From Oscillospiraceae bacterium (GTDB lineage: Bacteria > Bacillota > Clostridia > Oscillospirales > Ruminococcaceae), in assembly GCA_021199335.1 (NCBI GenBank), contig JAJQIG010000057.1, forward strand, positions 1-64,000: 64,000 nucleotides of DNA, given 5' to 3'. A program made the position numbers and the translations under genes. Under the pieces are notes generated by a model. That model ran no database searches, was not told where the DNA came from, and worked only from the letters and a program-made list of their open reading frames with translations. Positions 7,887 through 15,973 of the stretch are shown here, piece after piece. Within the stretch, counting starts at the first letter, position 1, and each line of letters starts with the position of its first letter.

Positions 7887-7915
7887 AGTATAACACATAA
7901 AATCCAAAATAACAA
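7887..7915 (-). promoter_or_regulatory. Promoter of the RING protein/galU unit
   Basis: On the minus strand TTGTTA (7915-7910), a 17-base spacer and TATACT (7892-7887). The rest of the 7846-8067 gap holds the divergent galE promoter. Confidence 0.6.
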
Positions 7916-7998
7916 GGAAAATATTCATAGTTTCATCTGTTTTTCACAATATTTCCTTAAACTCGTCCGACAGCTCCGCAGGAAAACAAAAAACTTTC

Positions 7999-8027
7999 TT
8001 GACAGAGCTTTTTTGCGGTGATATAAT
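7999..8027 (+). promoter_or_regulatory. galE promoter
   Basis: TTGACA (7999-8004), 17 bases, TATAAT (8022-8027): a perfect vegetative consensus 41 bases before the start codon. Confidence 0.85.
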
Positions 8028-8067
8028 TGTAAGTGTAGTACATTATTTGTAAAGGGGAGTTTCTTTT

Positions 8068-9078
8068 ATGAGTACAATTCTTGTGACGGGTGGCGCAGGC
8101 TTTATCGGAAGCCATACCTGCGTTGAGCTTTTAAATTCGGACTATGATATTGTCGTTATGGATAATTTCTGCAATTCCAAACCCGAGGCTTTGAACAGAA
8201 TTAAACAGATTACGGGCAAGAATTTCAAATTCTATGAAACGGATATGCTCGATTATGAGGGTACAGCTAAGATTTTTAAGGAAAATAAAATCGATGCGGT
8301 TATCCATTTTGCGGGCCTTAAGGCAGTGGGTGAATCCTGCGCAAAGCCTGTTGAATATTATTATAATAATTTGAGCGGCACAATTAACCTTATCCGTGCA
8401 ATGAAAGAAAACGGCTGCAAGAGAATGGTGTTCTCGTCCTCCGCCACTGTTTACGGAATGAATAACCCCATTCCCTATGTTGAAACAATGCCGACCTCCG
8501 CAACAAATCCATATGGTTACACGAAGGTTATGATTGAACAAATCCTTATCGATACCGCTAAGGCTGACAGCGATTGGAGCGTTTCGCTTCTTCGTTACTT
8601 TAACCCAATCGGTGCGCATGAAAGCGGACTTATCGGGGAAAATCCCAACGGAATCCCCAATAATCTTATGCCCTACATAGCGCAGGTTGCATCGGGAAAG
8701 CTTCAATGCCTGAGCGTTTTCGGCGATGATTACGAAACCGTTGACGGCACGGGAGTTCGTGATTATATTCATGTCGTTGACCTTGCGAGGGGACACCTCT
8801 GCGCAGTTAAATATGTCCTTGAGCATACCGGAACAGAGGCGGTGAACCTCGGAACGGGAAAGGGAACAAGCGTGCTGCAGCTTGTTCACGCCTTTGAAAA
8901 GGCAAGCGGAAAAACCATTAATTATAAGATTGCGCCAAGACGTGCCGGCGATATTGCGGAGTTTTACGCAAACACCGATAAGGCAAAGGCTATGTTCGGC
9001 TGGAAGGCTGAATATGGTATCGATAAGATGTGTGAGGACAGCTGGAATTTTACCGTTAAAAATCCGAACGGACTTTAA
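8068..9078 (+). CDS. galE: UDP-glucose 4-epimerase
   Basis: An extended short-chain dehydrogenase of 336 residues that interconverts UDP-glucose and UDP-galactose with bound NAD. Seen: the Rossmann motif GGAGFIGSH (7-15), DNFCNS, the HFAGLKAVGES stretch, SSSATVYG (catalytic Ser), and YGYTK with the catalytic Tyr and Lys. The C-terminal APRRAGDIAEFYA segment is typical of bacterial GalE. It has its own strong promoter and a Shine-Dalgarno AAAGGGGAG, and ends at a two-way terminator. It shares its pathway with galU across the divergent promoter region. Confidence 0.95.
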   Translation: MSTILVTGGAGFIGSHTCVELLNSDYDIVVMDNFCNSKPEALNRIKQITGKNFKFYETDMLDYEGTAKIFKENKIDAVIHFAGLKAVGESCAKPVEYYYNNLSGTINLIRAMKENGCKRMVFSSSATVYGMNNPIPYVETMPTSATNPYGYTKVMIEQILIDTAKADSDWSVSLLRYFNPIGAHESGLIGENPNGIPNNLMPYIAQVASGKLQCLSVFGDDYETVDGTGVRDYIHVVDLARGHLCAVKYVLEHTGTEAVNLGTGKGTSVLQLVHAFEKASGKTINYKIAPRRAGDIAEFYANTDKAKAMFGWKAEYGIDKMCEDSWNFTVKNPNGL

Positions 9079-9098
9079 TTTATGCGGATAACAAAAAT

Positions 9099-9128
9099 CC
9101 CACCGTACTTTAGTGTGCGGTGGGAAAT
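9099..9128. terminator. Two-way terminator between galE and the acidic secreted protein
   Basis: CCCACCGTAC (9099-9108) pairs with GTGCGGTGGG (9115-9124), allowing G-T pairs, with A-rich and T-rich flanks on both sides. A closely related hairpin lies at 10506-10530, beyond the other end of the neighbouring gene. Confidence 0.75.
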
Positions 9129-9144
9129 TTTGCGTCTGCTTTAA

Positions 9145-10305
9145 TCAAAGCTCAACAGTGATTTTGTTGGATGAAAGCCGTATAGCTCCGCTTGTGAGGG
9201 AGCATTTTACAACGAATGTTATCCTATCCATGCCGTCAAGCTCGGGGTAGTCGGTAACATCAATTTCAAGAACTTCATCGGGTTTGAATTTCTTAAGGAA
9301 AACGCCTTCCCCATTTTCATTCAGGCAGTAAATTGAAACGCTCTTTAGAGCTCTGATTTCGTTTATGCGGAATGTTATAATATTTCCGTCAACGTCTGCG
9401 GAAACGTCAATCTGCTGCGCTTTAAGCTCTGAAATAAGGCTGCTGTAGAATGCTTCGCCCGCAGAAAGTACAGCGGCGCCGGTTGTGATTGCGTGCGGAG
9501 GCAATATGCCATAGGTTGAGCCGGAATCATTGCTTTCCGCATTGCTTGTGTCGTTCGTATTATCGCTTGTGGCTCCTTTATCGGCAGTGCTGTCGTCTTC
9601 GTCGGGTAAAACGAGTGTAAGAGTACCTCTCAGGCTGTCGCCGTTCATATTAACCGTTCCCTCGATTTTAAGCGAAACATTATAAAATGAACTGTACCCT
9701 ATACTTTTAATCATATCGGAAGTAATTTCAATTACGCCGTTGTCGCTTTCCTTTTCTACTGTTCCTCCCTCGGGTCTAGCCTCATTGACTTTAACCTTGA
9801 GACTATTAGCAAAGGTATTGATACGAACTATAAGTGAAGACGCTTCTTTTAAATCGCTCTCGGAAAATATGCCGCTGAGATACACTGTGCCGCCTGTCCA
9901 ACTTGCACCGGCTTCGCCGCCTCCAACGTTGAAGTTTGCAGTTGGGCTGTTTGCGGCATTGACAGCGCTTGTAACGCTTACCTCGGCAATTGCAACGTTA
10001 TTTTCGTCATCGTCTGTGTCCTCATTTTCGTCCGCATCATTGTTATCATACGTATCCTCTGTGTCGTAAATAGCTTCATTATCATCCGTGTCATCGGCAT
10101 AATCTTCATCGTCTGTATTGACATCATCGTCCTCATTTTCATTACTGCTTTCATCTTCGGAAGCCAAAACAACAGCGTCTGCCCCATCTTCAGAGAATAC
10201 AGAAATCAAGGAAACGTTGAAAGCCATACAGCAAGCCGCAGCTATTGCGAAAATTCTTGAAATCATCTTTATAGCATGAGTGTTTTTATGATTTGAACTG
10301 TTCAT
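9145..10305 (-). CDS. Exported acidic low-complexity protein of unknown function
   Basis: 386 residues. A signal peptide or anchor occupies about residues 14-38. A strongly acidic Asp/Glu/Asn-rich, low-complexity stretch follows (about 48-105). Then come a beta-rich globular part (about 110-235), a second Ser/Thr/Asn/Asp-rich linker (about 236-270), and a C-terminal beta-rich domain (about 280-386) ending in TVEL. There are no sortase, choline-binding or SLH motifs. I do not recognise a family; a secreted or surface, possibly cation-binding, protein is inferred. ATG 10305 follows GGAGG at six bases. The region upstream holds a 29-residue T tract. Confidence 0.6.
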   Translation of the reverse strand: MNSSNHKNTHAIKMISRIFAIAAACCMAFNVSLISVFSEDGADAVVLASEDESSNENEDDDVNTDDEDYADDTDDNEAIYDTEDTYDNNDADENEDTDDDENNVAIAEVSVTSAVNAANSPTANFNVGGGEAGASWTGGTVYLSGIFSESDLKEASSLIVRINTFANSLKVKVNEARPEGGTVEKESDNGVIEITSDMIKSIGYSSFYNVSLKIEGTVNMNGDSLRGTLTLVLPDEDDSTADKGATSDNTNDTSNAESNDSGSTYGILPPHAITTGAAVLSAGEAFYSSLISELKAQQIDVSADVDGNIITFRINEIRALKSVSIYCLNENGEGVFLKKFKPDEVLEIDVTDYPELDGMDRITFVVKCSLTSGAIRLSSNKITVEL

Positions 10306-10411
10306 ATGCCACCTCCAAACAATTCTATGTTGATATGCGTGCAGAGGGAATTATACAACCATGTGTACCAATTGCCCACTTCATTTTACCATGCCTTTAT
10401 CTGCAAGTATA

Positions 10412-10446
<35 letters not shown>

Positions 10447-10595
10447 GATAAAGTTTTTAGGACTAATTATTAATAAAGTTTACAATTATTTTGATAAAAA
10501 AATTCCGCCGTATCTTGACTGTACGGTGGGGAAATTATCAAGCGCAGCTTGTTAAAGCTTCGCTTGAATGCTTTTTGGGCATATATGCATAATTA

Positions 10596-10629
10596 AAGGC
10601 ATCTTGATTTTACTCCAAGGTGCCTTTTT
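10596..10629. terminator. Terminator near the end of the aldo/keto reductase gene
   Basis: AAGGCATCTTG (10596-10606) pairs with CAAGGTGCCTT (10616-10626); T residues follow on the plus strand and fewer on the minus strand. Confidence 0.6.
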
Positions 10630-10655
10630 ATCGAAAATATTGCCGAAAGCTCCGC

Positions 10656-11504
10656 TCAGAACGGCTTTTCATCGGGATTTGCATGGATTCCGCATTCGCC
10701 TGTCATTTCATTGAGCAGCTTTATATCGGACTGCTCAAGCTCAAAATCGAATATTCCGAGGTTCTCCGTTATATGCTCCGCAGAAACAGCCTTCGCAAGC
10801 GGAAGAAATCCGTTTTGAATGCTCCACCGCAGACATATTTGCGAAATGCTTTTTCCGTATTTTTCGGCAATTTCTTTTATTTTTTCCGATTCGAATGCCT
10901 TGCCGCTTCCAAGGGGACTGTATGCCTCAACAAGTATGCCTTTATTTTTACAATAAGAAACGGTGTCGTCATCGACATCGCCGGGGCAGAGCCTTATCTG
11001 GTTAACAGCGGGCATAACCTCCGCCGTTTCGTAAAGAGCGTCAAGGTGTCTTGCGCAGAAGTTGCTTACACCTATCGCCCTGACCTTTCCATCTTTATAA
11101 AGCCGTTCAAAGGCGCGCCATGCTTCGGCGTTTTTTTCTTTCCAACAGCTCCTGAATTTAAGCGGATTCGGCCAGTGAATAAGGTAAAGGTCGAGATAAT
11201 CCGTGCCGAGCTTTTTCAGCGAATCCTCGCAAGCGGCAATGGTTTCGTCATATCCCCGAACATTGTTCCAAAGCTTTGATGTAAGAAAAATATTGCAGCG
11301 CTTAACACCGCTCCGTTTTATTCCGGCGCCGACAAATTCCTCGTTATCATATGCAGCGGCAGTATCTATATGTACATAGCCTGCACGGAGAGCCTCCGCC
11401 GAAGCATCCTCAGCCGTATTTCCGCCGATTTGCCATGTGCCGAAGCCAATGCAGGGAATTTCGACACCGTTTATAAGCGTGTAAACGTCATTTGCAGAGT
11501 TCAT
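10656..11504 (-). CDS. Aldo/keto reductase
   Basis: 282 residues, a TIM-barrel NAD(P)H-dependent oxidoreductase of the 2,5-diketo-gluconate reductase-like (AKR5) group. Catalytic tetrad residues are visible: Asp in GYVHIDTAAAY, the Tyr that ends that motif, Lys in LTSKLWN, His in YLIHWP. The cofactor end shows YSPLGSG and the conserved GVSNF stretch. It reduces aldehydes or ketones; the true substrate cannot be told. ATG 11504 follows AAAGGGG. It is monocistronic, with its own promoter at 11534-11562. Confidence 0.9.
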   Translation of the reverse strand: MNSANDVYTLINGVEIPCIGFGTWQIGGNTAEDASAEALRAGYVHIDTAAAYDNEEFVGAGIKRSGVKRCNIFLTSKLWNNVRGYDETIAACEDSLKKLGTDYLDLYLIHWPNPLKFRSCWKEKNAEAWRAFERLYKDGKVRAIGVSNFCARHLDALYETAEVMPAVNQIRLCPGDVDDDTVSYCKNKGILVEAYSPLGSGKAFESEKIKEIAEKYGKSISQICLRWSIQNGFLPLAKAVSAEHITENLGIFDFELEQSDIKLLNEMTGECGIHANPDEKPF

Positions 11505-11533
11505 AGATATACCCCTTTCTAAGCATCTTGTTA

Positions 11534-11562
11534 ATTATATCACATCTTTTAAAACATTTCAA
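11534..11562 (-). promoter_or_regulatory. Promoter of the aldo/keto reductase
   Basis: On the minus strand TTGAAA (11562-11557), a 17-base spacer and TATAAT (11539-11534). Confidence 0.75.
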
Positions 11563-11612
11563 TGGATTTTTTGTGTATTTTTTATCAGTGTAATTACGAA
11601 TGCTTAAATAAA

Positions 11613-11649
11613 TTAAAAAAATAAGACCTCCGCATTTCTACGGAGGTCT
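11613..11649 (-). terminator. Terminator of the tRNA-Arg transcript
   Basis: AGACCTCCG (11624-11632) and CGGAGGTCT (11641-11649) form a perfect stem. On the minus strand it is followed by a T-rich run ending near 11613. Confidence 0.8.
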
Positions 11650-11674
11650 ATTTTCGCTGCGGAATACATACCGC

Positions 11675-11751
11675 TGGTGCGCTGCAAGGGACTCGAACCC
11701 CTGACCTACTGGTTCGTAGCCAGTCACTCTATCCAGCTGAGCTAGCAACGC
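11675..11751 (-). tRNA. tRNA-Arg, anticodon ACG
   Basis: Read on the minus strand this is a full cloverleaf of 77 nt. The acceptor pairs GCGTTGC with GCAGCGC, the D arm contains AGCTCAGCTGGATAGAG, and the anticodon stem ACTGG/CCAGT has the loop CTACGAA, so the anticodon is ACG. The T loop is GGTTCGAGTCC. CCA is encoded. ACG (wobble-edited to ICG in bacteria) reads CGU, CGC and CGA. A terminator follows directly. Confidence 0.96.
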
Positions 11752-11847
11752 ATCTTTAATCAGCATAAATAATTATATCACCTCAAAACTGATTTGTCAA
11801 GAGATTTTTTTAAAAAAAAGAAAATACGGAAAAAATATTGCCTCTGT

Positions 11848-11876
11848 TGACATTTTACAAAATATGTGATAAGATG
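11848..11876 (+). promoter_or_regulatory. Promoter of the alpha/beta hydrolase gene
   Basis: TTGACA (11848-11853), 17 bases, TAAGAT (11871-11876). Transcription should start near 11883, giving an untranslated leader of about 120 nt. Confidence 0.7.
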
Positions 11877-11882
11877 AATTTC

Positions 11883-12003
11883 AGAGGGACTTTCGGAAAA
11901 AGCCGATAAAGGGCGTTGCCGAGTCTGATTAGTGCTTGAAAATCCGCTATTGGGATTGAATTAGCGAAGGGTTCCCCTTAAATAATGGAAAGAGATGATT
12001 TTT
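11883..12003 (+). other. About 120-nt leader with stem potential, no known riboswitch recognised
   Basis: Possible stems include TCGG/CCGA (near 11896-11909), GGC-GTT-GCC and CGCTA/TAGCG (near 11953-11975), with an outer GGGAC/GTTCCC-like pairing. I compared it mentally with common riboswitch cores and found no match. There is no terminator-like U run before the start codon. Confidence 0.3.
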
Positions 12004-12963
12004 ATGAAGAAATATATTGCGGTTGCCGCCGCCGCTGCATCCCTGATTGCCGTGGCTGTCGCTGTTTCAAAGGGATTCTGCGACTTTGCGTTTAAGAGAG
12101 GTAAAGGAACGTTTAAAATAGGCGATATTTCATCCGATAGTTCAGCCGATAAAGCCCATGCGGAGCTTAAAGAACAGCGGGAGAAACGCACAGCCGAGTT
12201 TAAAAAGTGGCTTAACGAAAATGCCGAGGATGTCTATCTCCTCACAAATGACGGCATAAAGGTTCATGCGCTTATGGTGAAGGCGGAGGAGCGGTCAAGG
12301 AAATATGCGGTTGTTTGTCACGGCTATAAGGACAGTGCGGATGGGATGGGCTTTGCCGCATATAGCTTCGTCCAAATGGGTTATAACGTTATCGCCCCCG
12401 ACGGCAGGGTGTCGGGAAAAACCGAGGGCAAATATATCGGTATGGGCTGGCTTGAACGCCGTGACCTCAAGGGCTATGTGAATTTTATACTTGCCAAGGA
12501 TCCTCAGGCTGAAATTGTGCTTTACGGCGTTTCAATGGGCGCAGCCGAGGTTATGATGGCGGCGGGAAATGGACTTCCCGTTAACGTGAAAGCGGTTGTT
12601 GAGGACAGCGGCTTTACATCGGTGTGGGATGAATTCTCCCTTCAAATGAAAAGCACTATGAATATCCCTGTGTTCCCGCTTTTGCCTATGGCTTCGCTTT
12701 ATGCAAAGATTTTCCTCGGATTCAGCTTCAAGGAGGCAAGCGCAAAGGAGTCGCTCAAGCAGAGTAAAATTCCTATTCTTATGATTGGAGGAACGGATGA
12801 TAACCTCGTTCCGCTCCGTATGCTTGAGGAGCTTTATGATGCCGCAGCAGGGGAAAAGGAAAAGCTTGTTATAGAGGGAGCGGGGCATATGGAATGCGAC
12901 CTGCTTGACTCGAATTTCTATTGGAAAAGCGTTGAGAGCTTCCTAAATAAGTATATACGCTGA
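12004..12963 (+). CDS. Membrane-anchored alpha/beta hydrolase
   Basis: 319 residues. An N-terminal hydrophobic anchor or signal (about 4-24) is followed by an alpha/beta hydrolase domain. The nucleophile elbow is GVSMGA, the oxyanion strand is VCHGYKD, the acid lies in GGTDDNLVP and the catalytic His in GAGHMEC. This is close to the BAAT/acyl-thioester or YqkD-like hydrolases of Firmicutes; the substrate is unknown and an extracellular location is likely. ATG 11995 is also in frame, but the gene follows the local habit of a T-rich spacer before ATG (here 12004). It is monocistronic, between its own promoter and a terminator. Confidence 0.8.
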   Translation: MKKYIAVAAAAASLIAVAVAVSKGFCDFAFKRGKGTFKIGDISSDSSADKAHAELKEQREKRTAEFKKWLNENAEDVYLLTNDGIKVHALMVKAEERSRKYAVVCHGYKDSADGMGFAAYSFVQMGYNVIAPDGRVSGKTEGKYIGMGWLERRDLKGYVNFILAKDPQAEIVLYGVSMGAAEVMMAAGNGLPVNVKAVVEDSGFTSVWDEFSLQMKSTMNIPVFPLLPMASLYAKIFLGFSFKEASAKESLKQSKIPILMIGGTDDNLVPLRMLEELYDAAAGEKEKLVIEGAGHMECDLLDSNFYWKSVESFLNKYIR

Positions 12964-12993
12964 TAGGAGAGCCTTCGGCGGCAATTCAAACAT

Positions 12994-13027
12994 AAATACC
13001 CCGATTCACATCGAATCGGGGTATTTT
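12994..13027. terminator. Strong terminator between the hydrolase gene and ispE
   Basis: AATACCCCGATTC pairs with GAATCGGGGTATT, followed by T residues; the A-rich other side may also serve the converging ispE transcript. Confidence 0.9.
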
Positions 13028-13042
13028 AGGTTAAACCCTTGT

Positions 13043-13933
13043 TTACAGAATTACTGCGCCATGCTTTATCGGTCTGCACAGCGCCGAGAAAAAGCCTGAA
13101 CTATCGAGCGATAAACAGCAGCCCTCCGCGGCGTTCATCTCCGTGAATAACCCAAATACAGCCGAGCCGCTCCCGCTCATAACGGAGCAAAGTGCGCCGT
13201 GGGAAAGCATTGTTTCCTTTATTCTGTGTATTTCGCTGTAAAATCGGTTATGCATTTTGTCTTTATTGACAGCTTCAAATGCGTTGAAGCAAGCATCGGC
13301 AATTTCGTTGATTCCTCTGTCAAAAACGGACGTTTCAAAATTGCGGACCGTATTTTGCGGAGAAGCATCGGCTGCCGCATAGGCTTCCTTTGTGGAAATT
13401 CCGGCTTCGCCCTTTCCTATTACAATGCAGCATTCGGGCAGGGGAGAAAGGGGCGTAAGAATTTCCCCTATCCCCTCGCAGAGAATTGTTCCGCCCTTTA
13501 TGCAGAACGGTATGTCCGCCCCAACCCTTGCGGAAAGGGAGCAAAGCTCGGCTTCTGACAATGGACTGCCGAAAAGGCTGTTCAAGGCTGTAAAAACCGC
13601 AGCTCCGTCAGCGCTTCCTCCGCCAAGCCCCGCTTCGGAGGGAATATGCTTTTCAATGTTAATCAGAATTCCCGTTTTTGGGATAGATGCGCCTTCAAAA
13701 AATGCCTTTGCCGCCTTAAATGCAATATTTCTGCCGTCACAAGGAATATTGCCGTCAGTACAAGTGACGGCAATATCCTTTTTGGTGTTATCTTTTGTTA
13801 CTGTGACGATATCGCAAAGCGAAATGCTCTGCATAACGGTTCTGAGGTTGTGGTAACCATCGGAACGTTTGCCTGTTATTTGCAGGGTGAGATTGATTTT
13901 TGCGGGCGCAAGAGCTGTTATTGTGTTAGCCAA
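13043..13933 (-). CDS. ispE: 4-diphosphocytidyl-2-C-methyl-D-erythritol kinase
   Basis: A GHMP-family kinase, 296 residues from the chosen start. It phosphorylates CDP-ME in the MEP route to isoprenoids, which also supplies undecaprenyl carriers. Seen: APAKINLTL near the N-terminus, GYHNLRTVMQ, the ATP loop IPSEAGLGGGSADGAA and the C-terminal MSGSGSAVFGLF. The ORF track starts at GTG 13948, but a GAGGA motif eight bases before TTG 13933 makes that the likelier start; both give the conserved core. Its Shine-Dalgarno overlaps the stop of the aminotransferase gene, so it is third in the lrp-aminotransferase-ispE operon. Confidence 0.93.
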   Translation of the reverse strand: MANTITALAPAKINLTLQITGKRSDGYHNLRTVMQSISLCDIVTVTKDNTKKDIAVTCTDGNIPCDGRNIAFKAAKAFFEGASIPKTGILINIEKHIPSEAGLGGGSADGAAVFTALNSLFGSPLSEAELCSLSARVGADIPFCIKGGTILCEGIGEILTPLSPLPECCIVIGKGEAGISTKEAYAAADASPQNTVRNFETSVFDRGINEIADACFNAFEAVNKDKMHNRFYSEIHRIKETMLSHGALCSVMSGSGSAVFGLFTEMNAAEGCCLSLDSSGFFSALCRPIKHGAVIL

Positions 13934-13944
13934 TGCAAAATTCC

Positions 13945-15120
13945 TCACTTATTGTTTTTTATTTCCTCGACAAATTCCTTTATGCAGGCAACGGCATCCA
14001 TAAGGTGTTTAAGTGAGTATGCGTAGGAAACTCGGATGTGACCCTCGCCGCAGTCGCCGAAAGCATCGCCCGGAACAACCGCAACCTTATGCTTGTAAAG
14101 AAGGTTTTCGCAAAATTCCTGACTGGACATACCCGTTGATTTTATGCTTGGGAAAACATAAAACGCACCCATAGGCTCAAAGCATTCAAGTCCGATTTCG
14201 TTGAACGCATTAACAAGCCAACGGCGGCGAATATTGTATTCGTCCACCATTTTTGCAACGTCCTCCTCACAGTTTTCCATCGCTTCAATTGCCGCGTATT
14301 GTGAAATGGTGGGGGAACACATAATGGCATATTGGTGGATTTTAAGCATCTGCTTTACGAGGGGAGCAGGTCCCGCAAGGTAGCCAAGCCGCCAGCCCGT
14401 CATCGCAAAAGCCTTTGAGAAGCCGTTTACAAGCAGGGTTCTTTCCTGCATACCGTCAATTTCGGCAATGGAAACGTGCTTTCCCGAATATGTAAGCTCG
14501 GAGTAAATCTCATCGGAAAGGACTATAATATCTGTGCCCCTTAGAACCTCTGCGATTGCTTCAAGCTCCTCCCTTGTCATAATTGCGCCTGTGGGGTTGT
14601 TCGGGAAGGGGAGAATGAGAAGCTTGGTTTTATCGGTAATTTTGGCTTTAAGAGCTTCCGCCGTGAGCTTAAAATTATCCTCAAGCTTAGTTTCGATAAC
14701 AATGGGAACGCCGTGCATAATTTCAACTATGGGCTTGTAGCATACGAAGCTCGGTTCAACCACAAGAACCTCATCTCCGGGATTGACAAGCGCCCTTATC
14801 CCAAGGTCGATAGCTTCCGAGCCGCCAACGGTGATGATTATTTCATCATTGGGGCAGTAGCTAAGGTTGTTTTTCCTTTTAAGGTAACGGCTTATGGTTT
14901 CGCGAAGCTCCATAAGTCCCGCATTGGCGGTATAAACGGTTTTTCCCTTTTCAAGCGTTGTAATCGCAGTTTGACGAATCGGCCATGGGGTCGGGAAGTC
15001 AGGCTCTCCGACGCCAAGGGAAATAACATCGTCCATTGTTGTTGCAATGTCAAAAAATTTTCTTATTCCCGACGGCTTTATGGTTTTGCACTTATCGGAA
15101 AGTAAATTATCGTAGTCCAT
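13945..15120 (-). CDS. PLP-dependent aminotransferase (class I/II, AspB/PatA-like)
   Basis: 391 residues from ATG 15120. A fold-type I aminotransferase with the family markers GVGEPDFPTP (substrate region), NAGLMELR, FPNNPTGA, SDEIY, and the PLP-lysine motif NGFSKAFAMTGWRLGY. Such enzymes act on aspartate, aromatic or branched amino acids or N-acetyl-diaminopimelate; the sequence alone does not decide. The start codon overlaps the stop of the Lrp gene (TGATG). An Lrp regulator directly upstream fits control by amino-acid supply. Confidence 0.9.
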   Translation of the reverse strand: MDYDNLLSDKCKTIKPSGIRKFFDIATTMDDVISLGVGEPDFPTPWPIRQTAITTLEKGKTVYTANAGLMELRETISRYLKRKNNLSYCPNDEIIITVGGSEAIDLGIRALVNPGDEVLVVEPSFVCYKPIVEIMHGVPIVIETKLEDNFKLTAEALKAKITDKTKLLILPFPNNPTGAIMTREELEAIAEVLRGTDIIVLSDEIYSELTYSGKHVSIAEIDGMQERTLLVNGFSKAFAMTGWRLGYLAGPAPLVKQMLKIHQYAIMCSPTISQYAAIEAMENCEEDVAKMVDEYNIRRRWLVNAFNEIGLECFEPMGAFYVFPSIKSTGMSSQEFCENLLYKHKVAVVPGDAFGDCGEGHIRVSYAYSLKHLMDAVACIKEFVEEIKNNK

Positions 15121-15599
15121 CACGGGGATACAAAGCTCCTTTCGTCCGTTTCCTCATCGTCGATAAAAATTCCTTTTTCCTTGTAACGCTTGAGGAAGAA
15201 GTGGGTAGAGGTAGAAAGCACACCGTCAATTGTGGAAAGGCGGCGGGCAACGAAGAGCGCAATTTCCTTGTAATTTGTTCCGCTTATTGTAACGGCGAGG
15301 TCAAATGCGCCCGACATAAGCGTAAGGCTTTCAACCTCGTCATACATCATAATTGTTCTTGCAATATCATCAAAGCCGTATTCCGCCTTGGGCGTAACCT
15401 TTACTTCGATAAATGCCGTAACCCTGTCCTTATCGGCAAGGTCATCATTAAGGATGGCTGAGTAGCCCTTTATAACGCCTTTGCTTTCATATTCCTTTAT
15501 CGCGGCGGCGACCTCCGCCTCGGAAAGCCCCGTCATGGCGGCAAGCTCCTTGTTAGAAAGTCTGGCGTTCTGCTTGAGAAGTTTAACGATAGTATCCAT
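15120..15599 (-). CDS. Lrp/AsnC-family transcription regulator
   Basis: 159 residues. An N-terminal winged HTH is seen in LLKQNARLSNKELAAMTGLS (about 7-26). The C-terminal RAM domain (about 65-140) has the AFIEVKV strand and the LMSGAFDLAVTISG ligand-loop region typical of amino-acid-sensing Lrp proteins. It is first in the operon with the aminotransferase and ispE and probably regulates at least that operon. ATG 15599 is preceded by AAAGGATGG. Confidence 0.9.
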   Translation of the reverse strand: MDTIVKLLKQNARLSNKELAAMTGLSEAEVAAAIKEYESKGVIKGYSAILNDDLADKDRVTAFIEVKVTPKAEYGFDDIARTIMMYDEVESLTLMSGAFDLAVTISGTNYKEIALFVARRLSTIDGVLSTSTHFFLKRYKEKGIFIDDEETDERSFVSP

Positions 15600-15647
15600 T
15601 TAAAAACCATCCTTTATTCAGATTCGGAAAAAAATCTTCCTTTCAGC

Positions 15648-15676
15648 ATTATAACATATTGATTTCAAAATGTCCA
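15648..15676 (-). promoter_or_regulatory. Promoter of the lrp-aminotransferase-ispE operon
   Basis: On the minus strand TGGACA (15676-15671), 17 bases, TATAAT (15653-15648), with an extended -10 TG. Confidence 0.65.
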
Positions 15677-15775
15677 TAGCAAATTGCACTTATAAAAAAA
15701 AAATGCAGGATAAAATAGTCAAAACGAACAGCTTTCTTGTATTGCCGCAGGGTTAAAATTTGTGCAAAAAACCTC

Positions 15776-15805
15776 TTGAAGGGGCAGCTTTGTTTGTGTT
15801 ATAAT
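15776..15805 (+). promoter_or_regulatory. Promoter of the DUF2798 gene and its leader
   Basis: TTGAAG (15776-15781), 18 bases, TATAAT (15800-15805). It is followed by a structured leader of about 160 nt. Confidence 0.65.
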
Positions 15806-15837
15806 AAAAAACAACGAAGTTAATATGAAAATATGTA

Positions 15838-15933
15838 CGACACACGTATTGCCCCTTATTGGCATGTAAATCTGATTACGGAACTTAACCGTTGTCTGTT
15901 TGCTGCCCTCCGGGGTTATGCGTGTGTTTTTTT
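15838..15933 (+). ncRNA. Candidate structured leader RNA with terminator-like end
   Basis: CACACGTAT (15841-15849) pairs with ATGCGTGTG (15918-15926, one G-T). The stem continues as CCCC (15852-15855) with GGGG (15912-15915), then GGCA (15861-15864) with TGCC (15904-15907). An inner ACGG/CCGT hairpin sits near 15878-15892. Seven T residues follow the closing stem (15927-15933). It could be an attenuator/riboswitch for the downstream membrane gene or a small RNA. I recognise no known class. Confidence 0.45.
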
Positions 15934-15973
15934 GTGTTAATTTCAGAATAAAAGCGTTTAAGGAGATATTTTT

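Noticed and set aside
11883-12003. Leader as a known riboswitch (glycine, lysine, manganese, TPP, ydaO)
   Set aside because: I could not match the conserved core of any of these; only short local stems are visible.
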